64,000 nucleotides of DNA, taken from assembly GCF_002575655.3 (NCBI RefSeq), contig NC_053035.3:92839322-92903321 (forward strand). The letters are read 5' to 3'. Source of the stretch: Aegilops tauschii subsp. strangulata. Taxonomy: Eukaryota; Streptophyta; Magnoliopsida; Poales; Poaceae. The position numbers and the translations under genes are program-made. Below the pieces are notes generated by a model. It had not been told where the DNA came from and made no database searches. It worked only from the letters and a program-made list of their open reading frames with translations. Positions 8,753 to 16,894 of the stretch are shown piece after piece (within the stretch, counting starts at the first letter, position 1; every line of letters begins with the position of its first letter).

Positions 8753-11041
8753 CTATTGATTAAAGCCCCCTTGACCGTTCTGAGGACCAGAATTTGAGCC
8801 GCCCCCCGGGCCATGAAAGCCGCCGGCACCTGAGCCGCCACCCGGGCCATTGTAGTTTTTAAAGGCCTTCATGATTGCACAATCCTTCCATAGATGAGTC
8901 GCTGGCTTCTCTCTAGAGCCGTGCCTCGGACAAGGCTCATTCAACAGCTGCTCTAGTGAAGGTCCTAACCCGCCGCCTCGGGGAGGGGGCCTCCCCTTGC
9001 GTCGCTGGTTATTGCCTTGCGCGCTGGCGTTGGCCACAAACTCTAGGCTGCCATCTGCCTTGCGCTTGCCTCCTCCTTGGTTCCCCGGGTTAAACTGAGG
9101 ACCCTTGCCATTGCCGTTCTTCTTTCCCTTCCCTGTCCTTTCATCATCTGAAGGGGGATCCTTGGTACCATCAGAATCGGCGTACTTGACAAGAGCTGCC
9201 ATTAGTGTACCCATATCACTGCAGTCGCGCTTAAGCCGCCCGAGTTTCATCTTCAGGGGTACAAAACGACAATTCTGCTCCAGCATTAGAACCGCTGAGC
9301 CGGCATCCATCTTGTCTGATGAGTGTATGATCTCCTTAACCCGGCGAACCCAATGTGTCGTGGACTCACCCTCCTGCTGTTTACAGTTAGTCAAATCCAC
9401 AATTGACATAGACTGCCTACAGGTATCTTTGAAGTTTTGGATGAACCGGGCTTTCAGCTCAGCCCAAGACCCAATGGAATTCAGTGGTAGCCCTTTCAAC
9501 CAAGTGCGGGCAGTCCCATCTAACATCATGGTGAAATACTTGGCCATGGCCGCCTCACTGACCTCCAGTAGCTCCATAGCCATCTCATATCTCTCGATCC
9601 AAGCTGCGGGTTGCAAGTCAGCTGTGTAGTTAGGCACCTTCCTAGGGCCCTTGAAGTCCTTAGGTAGACGTTCATTACGGATAGCTGGCACTAAACAAGG
9701 GACACCCCCGGTCCTGGTAGGGATACCCACGTCAATGGAAGTCGTCGGATAAGCCGGGGGGGTCTGGTAAGCCGTCAGCTGAGGTACTTGCTCCGCCTCT
9801 TGGCGCGCTTGGTCTGCTGCGTAAAAGGCTCCATTATGAGCCGGGCCATGGCCAGGGGGCGGGTCATGGCGTCGGACGTTACTTGAGCCAGTTGCTGAGA
9901 CCATGTGCCGGCTGTAACTTGGGCTCTGGCCTGGACGAGGGGTCGAGTGGATCCTGTCCCGGCTGTAGGAGTACGCCTCTTGCTGCGCCAGTGCTGTCTG
10001 AAGGAGTTCCCTGACCCGGCGGGTCTCAATAGCCGCCGGAGAGTCGCCGTTAACTGATAGAGCCGCCAGCCGTGCTGCCGCAGCGACCATGTTCTCCAGC
10101 GGGTTATTATAATGACCCGGGGGTATTGGCACGTACTGAGGCGGGGCAGGGGGCACCTGGGGAGGCCCCATCACTCGTGGCTGAATAAGGGGTCCAGACC
10201 CAGGCGCTATGATCCCTGGCGGGTTACTGGACCTTGCACCTGGCGTGTTGAAGAGGTTGCGTGGATCGTAAACCGGAGGGAGTCGAGATTGCGCCTTTTG
10301 ATGCCTCCTTCTCAGGACCTCATTGGCCGCATTTTGATCCATCGTGAGTTGGAAAGACTGCGCCTGGATCAGCTGAGTTTGGGCATCGAGAGCCGCCCTC
10401 TCCGCAGCCAGCCTGATCCCTTCCGCTGCGAGATCCTCTTTAGCTTTTATTAGATCCAATTTTAACTGTGCCACCTCGGCATCGTGCTGAGCTTGATCTG
10501 CCGGGTCAACTGTGGCGGTTAACAGGGCCGTCATCTTGTCCGTGAGATCCATCAGCACCTGAGCCGGAGAAGGCACCGGGTTTCCCGCTCCAGTAGCGGG
10601 GTTCTGAACAGGCTGCGCACCGGCCATAAAGACTCCAACCTGACTCGGCGGCTCAAACGGGTCCGGAATACTGTCACCATCGGAACAGCCCATGAGCCTG
10701 CCATCTTGAAGTTGGTACAACGAGTTTGACTCATCGGTGGCCGACTCGCCGTCAGAGCCGGCGGCCGCCTCATCACCAGACCCAGATGGATCAGAGGGCC
10801 CTCCATGGATGCATCCCACAAAAGCGCGCCTTAAGGCAGGCCGGGCCCGGGCGGGTCGTGCGCGCTGAGCCGTTTCAACGAGATCGGCGCAGAGATCCGG
10901 CTCGGGGCCCGGCTCACCAATCTTGCCAATGAAAACATGAATCCCGCCGAAGGGGACCCGGTACCCGTACTCAATTGAGCCGGCGTCGGGGCCCCAGTTT
11001 GCATCGTCGATGTAGAGCTCGCCGCGACGACTCTTGGTCAT
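8753..11041 (-). CDS. gag: E1 Gag polyprotein
   Basis: One open frame runs about 760 codons. I take the ATG at 11041 (MTKSRRGELY); the frame is open back to about 11086, close to the PBS, but without an earlier ATG. Gag forms the virus-like particle and binds the RNA. The capsid-like retrotransposon gag domain lies at about residues 490-610 of the open frame (LQPAAWIERYEMAM, YFTMMLDGTARTWLKGLP, GSWAELKARFIQNF, QQEGESTTHWVRRV). The N-terminal half is long, low-complexity, Pro/Ala/Asp-rich, with a Glu/Ala/Gln helical segment (about residues 200-260). Near the C-terminus PCPRHGSREKPATHLWKDC is a Cys/His cluster in the place of a zinc knuckle, followed by a Gly-rich tail. The frame is intact. Confidence 0.9.
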   Translation of the reverse strand: MTKSRRGELYIDDANWGPDAGSIEYGYRVPFGGIHVFIGKIGEPGPEPDLCADLVETAQRARPARARPALRRAFVGCIHGGPSDPSGSGDEAAAGSDGESATDESNSLYQLQDGRLMGCSDGDSIPDPFEPPSQVGVFMAGAQPVQNPATGAGNPVPSPAQVLMDLTDKMTALLTATVDPADQAQHDAEVAQLKLDLIKAKEDLAAEGIRLAAERAALDAQTQLIQAQSFQLTMDQNAANEVLRRRHQKAQSRLPPVYDPRNLFNTPGARSSNPPGIIAPGSGPLIQPRVMGPPQVPPAPPQYVPIPPGHYNNPLENMVAAAARLAALSVNGDSPAAIETRRVRELLQTALAQQEAYSYSRDRIHSTPRPGQSPSYSRHMVSATGSSNVRRHDPPPGHGPAHNGAFYAADQARQEAEQVPQLTAYQTPPAYPTTSIDVGIPTRTGGVPCLVPAIRNERLPKDFKGPRKVPNYTADLQPAAWIERYEMAMELLEVSEAAMAKYFTMMLDGTARTWLKGLPLNSIGSWAELKARFIQNFKDTCRQSMSIVDLTNCKQQEGESTTHWVRRVKEIIHSSDKMDAGSAVLMLEQNCRFVPLKMKLGRLKRDCSDMGTLMAALVKYADSDGTKDPPSDDERTGKGKKNGNGKGPQFNPGNQGGGKRKADGSLEFVANASAQGNNQRRKGRPPPRGGGLGPSLEQLLNEPCPRHGSREKPATHLWKDCAIMKAFKNYNGPGGGSGAGGFHGPGGGSNSGPQNGQGGFNQ

Positions 11042-11108
11042 CCGGCCCACGACGTATCCCTTGAGCCCTTCGAAGCTGCCCTTCAAGAACTCAAATCAAC
11101 CGTGCGCT

Positions 11109-11127
11109 GGCCCCACGGTGGGCGCCA
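11109..11127 (-). other. Primer binding site of E1
   Basis: The minus strand reads TGGCGCCCACCGTGGGGCC, 13 bp inside the LTR end at 11141. TGGCGCC-type PBSs are usual in Tat/Athila Gypsy elements. I do not assign the tRNA. Confidence 0.8.
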
Positions 11128-11140
11128 ACTATCGTGGAAT

Positions 11141-11649
11141 TGTCACGGCAGATGTCCTCGAGCTAGGACTTAGTCGTGGAGCCATCGCAACTAGGAAGCT
11201 TGAAGGGGTTAATATGGGACAAGGAACACGAGGGTTTATACTGGTTCGGCCCCTTACGGTGAAGGTAAAAGCCTACGTCCAGTTTGAGGTGGTATTGATT
11301 AGGGTTACGATCACCAGGGAGCTAAACTGCTATGCCCGGCTCTCGATGAGATTGTTCTTGTCCCTAAACCGCTGCCGGGTCGTCCCTTTATATAGGGAGG
11401 CTGACGCCCAGCAGCCCTTAGAGTCCTGGTCCGGCTCATAAGAGTGTCCGGCTCGGACTCTCAACTATACTTGCCTTACACTACAAGTTCTACCATAATA
11501 ATGATTGTAACCACGGGCTTTAAGCCATATCTGGGTCTTAGCCCATCTCTGGCCCATCGTCTTCAAGCTTGGCTCCGGGCTTCTGGCAACGACCATACGA
11601 GTAACCCGGCCCCTCCTGGCGGGTGACTCTAAGGTCTATATCCTCAACA
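11141..11649 (-). repeat. 5' LTR of E1 (about 509 bp)
   Basis: On the minus strand it starts TGTTGAGGATATAGACC and ends CTGCCGTGACA, so it has TG...CA ends, followed by the PBS. A TATA box (CTATATAAAG, minus strand, about 11387-11396) lies in the middle, followed by a TTAGGGACAAGAACAATC-like leader. The partner LTR is outside the window, so the inner border is inferred from the PBS and the CA end. Confidence 0.8.
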
Positions 11650-12805
11650 AGAAATATATTCTTCTTTAGTAAATCTAGTCAAACCAAAATATTGATTTAA
11701 CCCGAATCGGATGATTTCTGAAGTCTCTATGGGTCTATATTTATTGGTGGAAAAAAGGCTTAAAAGTCAAAGGCTAGGCAATGTGAGATTAAACGTAGAT
11801 GAAAAGAAAAAAAAACAGAGAAGAAAAGAGGTGGCTCGCATAGGCCTAAAGGCCTTCGGCCGGCCGCGCGCGTAACCTGCGGCTGCAGTTTGTTTTTTTA
11901 TTCGGTCAATAGAAGAAAAAAAATTGTAAAAAAAATCTAGGGAAATAATATGGCCGGTTTGGCCTGGCCCATATAGGAAAAGAAAAAAAAATGGGGCGCC
12001 CGCTGGTACTATGATGTGCACCTGGGCGGCAGTTAGTGATGGGCCACATGTACAGTTTTTGTTATTTGTTTTTAAATAGAAACAGAAGGAAAACCGAATA
12101 AAGAAAAAATAAAATAAAATATTCATATAGGCATATTATATATCAAAAATTTCAGAAAAAGATTTTCTACAACATGAACATTTTTCTAGAGTCAAATAAA
12201 ACATACCAAAATTCAGATAAAGCAAAGAGTGTTACTACTGCAATAAAACCTCATAAAAATCATTTTAAAAATACCCAAAATGATTTCAAATTAATTTTTC
12301 TCCAATTTTCTATTGTAGGGAATCATGTTACCCTATTTTCCACATATTTTTATTTTGGAGAAAAATAATTTGAATAAAACCCAAATACTCCAAATTGAAT
12401 TTTTTTTCCAAAAGGACTTTAAATTAGATCCTTTTAAACTTCCAACTCATATTTCATATGTTTTGAAGAAGTCATTTTATCTTCTCTCATGAAAATCATT
12501 GAGTTGCTTGAAGTTTCTGAATTGGAAATATTTTCAAATGATATTCAAATATTTTCAACACCCCTTTTCATTTAAATAAATGGAAGAAGTCATGTCATCT
12601 TCTCTCCAGGGTTTTGTGATGAAAAGAATTGGAATTCATGGAGATCATAAAAGCAAAATGAAAGTTTGGGAAAGTCCTTTTATTCCCTCTCATTTAACTT
12701 TCAAAAGATTTCGAATTCACTCACTTTCAGTCAATCAATCAAACAATCAATCCAATCTATCTGTTTATTATAACATTCGAAAATTTAGAATTTTGGAATG
12801 TTACA
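11650..12805 (-). repeat. 3' LTR of E2, outer part only
   Basis: It matches 18709-19861 almost base for base, including CTAGTCAAACCAAAATATTG, the AAGGCCTTCGGCCGGCC block and the imperfect palindrome AAAATTTAGAATTTT at its end. The minus-strand start is TGTAACATTCC. The rest of this LTR (the counterpart of about 16895-18708) was pushed left of the window by the insertion of E1 at 11649/11650. Confidence 0.88.
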
Positions 12806-13990
12806 AACCTTTCACCCTTAAAATGAATCTCATCCTCGAGATTCTGAGAGGCTAGCAAGAAATAGGTTAGGTTTGGGGTCTTCTCAAAATCCATCGATCA
12901 TCACAGGGGGTCTGGGGTGCTACCACCCTTAGAAGCATTGTTACTGTTCCATCAAATCTCATATACTCCATCCTTATCTTTGACAGTGTCAGTCTTCTCA
13001 GATTCTCGGAAAATTCCTTCTCTGGGCTCTTCCGGTAGTGGCATAATCTTTACCTCAATTCTTCTGTCCTTTTTCTTGGTAAGGTTGTTCCGAGACTGGG
13101 TCTTCTTAGGTGACGGATCAGGCGCCAATACTAAACAAATATCGATATCTCATGGTGGTCTTCCAATTATGGTTTTCTCCTGCAGGAAATGGGTCTGGGT
13201 TGATCCTCACCGTATAACCTACGATTGGCAAGAGCTGCCTTGTACAAGGGGAAAATTACTTACACCATTCTAAGGTTCAAACAAGGTTTTGCTCGTTGTC
13301 TCTGTACTATAGGCAAGTCACTCAGATTTACCATCCCATATAGCAAAGCGAACAATAAGAGTAAGTCGGTATGGTGATCAATCCATCCTGCACCCAAATC
13401 ATTACCCTGTATATGGTTTAGTGAATCTCGCATTCTAACACTCGGTCATCCTCGCAAGCATTGCAGAATTTCTCTTGTTGACGAACTAGGTTCGGATAAA
13501 TCCATTGATTCTGCAAGCCAAACAAACATCTATCGTTTCTGCACAACTCTCAGGTTTCGCGTTAATTCCTATAAGATCGTCTGTTGATAAAATCGTAACT
13601 TCTTCCAGGGTTTTTCCTTCAGCAAGAATGTGCTTGCTTCTTGGCAGGTCCTGGGGCCTGTGGGTTATGGCCCATCTCATCACTTGTAGTCCTTGAACTT
13701 ATCATCGAGCAACTGATCATTATTCCAACATCCAGCTTCCAGCATTCTGAAATCCATCCAATTTTATTGTCTCCCTTCCTTCTATTTGCACCAAACTAGG
13801 ACATGTTTACTCAGACTCATCATGGAATTTCCATTGATCCATATTTCCAACATCATACCTCCTTTATATCCAATAGTAATTTATCTCTTCATCCTCGTGG
13901 GATATCCCACATACCGAGATAAAACTTATACTTATGAAGTCCATACTCCACTTCGTGGAACATCATTATCCTTTCCAGGGTCAAGTGTCC
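12806..13990 (-). other. 3' internal region of E2, no supportable gene
   Basis: The stretch next to the LTR reads AAGGGTGAAAGGTT on the minus strand, a plausible polypurine tract. The rest, between the INT stop at 13991 and the LTR, has only short ORFs in conflicting frames and stop codons. I could not recognise a chromodomain here although one would be expected in a Tekay/Del-type element. Confidence 0.6.
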
Positions 13991-15337
13991 TTACAGGGGA
14001 ATATTGGCCATCTCTGCATGGCACTTCTTCAACTGGGAAACATGAAACACATCATGAACTCCTGACAGTTCTTCGGGTGACTCCAACTTTTTGGCCACTT
14101 CTCCCTTACGCTCCAAAACTCGGTATGGTCCTACAAATCTCGGGGCTAACTTTCCCTTAACTCCAAATCGTTTAACTCCTCGCAGAGGGGACACACGAAG
14201 ACATGCTCTGTCTCCAATTTCATAGACTACCTCCTTGCGTTTTTGAGTCTGCATAACTGTTCTGCCTGGACTGAGCTACCTTCAGTCTATCTTGAATCAA
14301 CTTAACATTCTCTTCTGACTCCTTGATCACTTTTGGTCCAAACAACTGACGGTCTCCAATTTCATCCCGCATCAACGGTGTCTGGCTCCTTCTCCCATAC
14401 AAAGCTTCAAAATGGGCCATCTTCAAACTGGCTTGATAACTGTTGTTGTATGAGAACTCCGTGTAAGGTAGATTATCATCCCTACTAGATCCATAATCTA
14501 GCGCACACGCTCTCAACATGTCCTCCAGAATCTGATTGACTCTCTCGGCCTATCCATCTGTCTGCGGATGAAAGGCTGTACTGAACTCTAGCCTAGTACC
14601 CAAAGTCTGGTGCAGCTGATTCCAAAACTTGGAGGTAAACTGTGTTCCTCTATCTGATACGATGGTCCTCGGAACTCCATGCAGACATACGATCCTGGTC
14701 AAATATATCTTGGCCAACTTCGCACTTGTATAGGTGGTTTTCACTAGGATAAAGTGAGCCACTTTGGTCAAGCGAATCAACTACTACCCAGATAGAATCA
14801 TATCCTGATCGGGTTCTGGGAAATCTGGTAATGGAATCCATGCCAAGCTTATCCTACTTCCATTCGGGTATCGGCATAGGCTGTAGTAATCCGGCTGGCT
14901 TCTGATACTCTGCCTTTACTCTCTGGCATACATCACCTACGACTACATACTCCGCAATATCCTTCTTCATACCAGTCCACCAGAAACGCTCCTTCAAATC
15001 CAAATACATCTTGGTGTTTCCAGGGCGAATCAAGTATGGTGAGTCATGAGCCTCCTGAAGTATTAACTTCCTCATCTTTGCATTATTGGGCACATATACA
15101 CGGTCCTCGAACCATAAGGTGTCGTGCTCATCCTTACGAATCTTTGGCCTTTCCTTTGCTCATCCCCTCTTTTACCTCAGCAATCTCTTTGTCATTCTTC
15201 TGAGCTTCACGGATCTTTCCCAACAATGTAGACTGAACTTCCATTGCTGCAACAAAACCCTTGGGAACAATCTCCAACCGAAGTTCCCTGAGATCCTCGG
15301 CTCACTCCTTTGGAAATCCTCCGCTTATGAGGGTATT
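13991..15337 (-). pseudogene. E2 pol remnant: integrase
   Basis: Broken integrase read in several frames. 14854-15100 gives the H2C2 zinc module ([20 protein letters not shown], then [14 protein letters not shown] and a degenerate VCQRVK). 14550-14841 gives the core (VVVDSLDQ; GVPRTIVSDRGTQFTSKFW with the second catalytic Asp; FHPQTDG), followed by a stop where the conserved Gln should be. 14220-14519 continues through NNSYQASLKMAHFEALYGRR. 13991-14254 is the C-terminal region (FVGPYRVLERKGEV, HDVFHVSQLKKC). Frameshifts occur near 14780 and 14240, with stops near 14548 and 14852. 15120-15337 matches the RNase H-to-INT linker seen intact in E8. Protease, RT and RNase H are absent. Confidence 0.85.
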
Positions 15338-15680
15338 CGTCCTTGTTTTCTTTATGGTTGTGTCCTATTTCTCCACAAAGCTTGTATGCACAAGGTTTCT
15401 TCATATCCTTTCCATAAGGCCTCAATTTCTGGGACACAAGCCAAGACTTTGGCAAAGTCAACTTAAATTCTTTCCAAGTGGTTACTCCTTGCCATCCATT
15501 AATGGTTTGGTACATCCTCTACCAAGTAGTGGCACCTCTTTCAAAGCACTCAAGAGCATGCTGGGTCATATCCTTTACGGCTATAGGGTTATTCTCCATG
15601 TGATCCTCCATGTTCTGAATCCATCGGTCCGTCTCCAATTGACTTATCGGTCCAGAAAATACAAGCTCATCTTCATTCAT
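15338..15680 (-). pseudogene. gag: E2 gag remnant (capsid C-terminus and zinc knuckle)
   Basis: Reading the minus strand from about 15680 gives NEDELVFSGPISQLETDRWI, then CFERGATTW, a TAG, MYQTINGWQGVTTWKEFKL and the degenerate zinc knuckle CAYKLCGEIGHNHKENKDEY. This is the gag retrotransposon domain and knuckle of a chromovirus-like Gypsy. Directly after the knuckle the sequence jumps into the pol linker before integrase (about 15338), so gag C-terminus, PR, RT and RNase H were lost in one deletion. The TAG within the domain is a further inactivating change. Confidence 0.75.
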
Positions 15681-16879
15681 CCTCTATTGGGTCCATGGGT
15701 TTGCGGTGGGATAAGAGAGATCGAGAGGGATGCACACAATACAAACAATTTTTTTGAAAAGACAGATTTTTATCGTGGCTATCGGAAAAACATCAAACAA
15801 ATGACAGCTCACAAACGTCGCATCTAACGTAGGCATATAACAGGGGTTGGGTCTTCTAGAGGTCAAAAATCTTCAAAGTCGCCAAACTCTTGAAGTCTTG
15901 TTCATGTCTCCGATGGGCTTCTTCCGATCATGCTTGTCCTTCTCAAGTTCTTTTGCCAGACCCTCGCTGTTTACGCGAAGTCTCTCGTGGCGTCCTTTAA
16001 TAATTGTGTTCCAAACTTCTGGGTCTCAACATCCTTGGCATGAACCATGGTACTACTGTCCTTCAGTTCCTGACGAGTCTCCGTTATCTCGAGGTTTTGC
16101 TTTCCCAGCTTGGCTACTTTTAGTTTCTGGGTTCTGAGTTCTTCACTAAACACTTCTTTGTCAAATACAGCTTCCTGCAGGTCCATCCTAAACTTCTTGA
16201 TGTAATACTCCAGATCCTGGTGATACACCGGTCTAAAGTTAAAACTTCATCTTGCTGATAGGTGCTCCATCAGCCTTCTACCATCCAATCCTTCCATGCA
16301 TATGCATGCTTAACTCGGCACGGTGACAATAGCATAAGCGGGCGATAACATCATGGATAGCCGTGTTTCTGCTCTTGTCATTTCCATGAGCTATTTCTCC
16401 ATAGTTGATATCTCCTGCCTTAGGGTTTTCCTTGACAAAACTTTGTTTTCTAATGCTCCACGTTCCAGTATTTCTCCGATACACCTTGATCTCGGGCATT
16501 GACGGCTTCCATAGTCTGCCAACTTCCAGAAGGGTAGCCATTCCTAGGTCATAAAAAATCTGGGAATTCTTCAGAGCCTTCAAAATCTCCTAGTCTTCGG
16601 AGTCTTCAACCACTGTAGTTTCCATTATCATAACGTATGGTAAAAACCTCTTCATTCCGAATGGTCTTAGTTGTCCGATATCTTGTACTTCTTGGAGTGG
16701 TCTCATCAATCGAATCTTCGAGTGGTCAAAAGGGAAAAGGGGTATGGTCTCACTAAAGGGAATATCTGAATAAGCTCAGAAGAGAAGAGAGGTAAAAGAT
16801 CTTTTGAAAAGAAGGTTGTAGAGAAAATCTTCCTATGGGCTTGCCAGTTTCTAGGGGTCACGTCCTATAGTCAACATGT
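15681..16879 (-). other. E2 leader and gag N-terminal region, decayed
   Basis: Two minus-strand frames can be read. 15971-16228 (85 residues) is rich in Glu, Lys, Leu and Gln and looks like a coiled coil (EELRTQKLKVAKLGKQNLEI). 16278-16583 (101 residues) has no recognised domain. Coiled-coil N-terminal gag extensions occur in such elements, so these are probably its remains. No continuous frame joins them to the gag domain. Confidence 0.5.
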
Positions 16880-16891
16880 GCTCTGATACCA
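16880..16891 (-). other. Primer binding site of E2 (initiator Met tRNA type)
   Basis: The minus strand reads TGGTATCAGAGC, the standard 12-base complement of the initiator tRNA-Met 3' end, 3 bp from the LTR end at 16895. Confidence 0.9.
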
Positions 16892-16894
16892 TCT

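Larger units (their letters stand above)
1..11649 (-). mobile_element. E1: Tat-lineage Gypsy LTR retrotransposon, left-truncated by window
   Basis: On the minus strand the order is 5' LTR (11141-11649), PBS, gag, PR, RT, RNase H, second RNase H, INT, then a long 3' region carrying a gene in the opposite orientation. PR-RT-RH-INT order is Gypsy. The DGGSSINILY protease motif, the second RNase H domain before INT, and an extra antisense gene between pol and the 3' LTR are features of the Tat group (Grande/RIRE2/Retand type). The 3' LTR lies left of base 1. The right terminus (plus strand ...cctcaaca at 11649) is followed by AGAAA, and the uninterrupted homologous LTR of E2 reads through AGAAA at the same place (about 18709-18713). 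AGAAA is therefore the probable 5 bp target site, and E1 inserted into the 3' LTR of E2. Confidence 0.9.

Noticed and set aside
11767..12126. 119-residue Phe-rich minus-strand ORF (and 18901-19104)
   Set aside because: Within the E2 LTR, made by poly(A) runs. It is not the same length in the two LTR copies.
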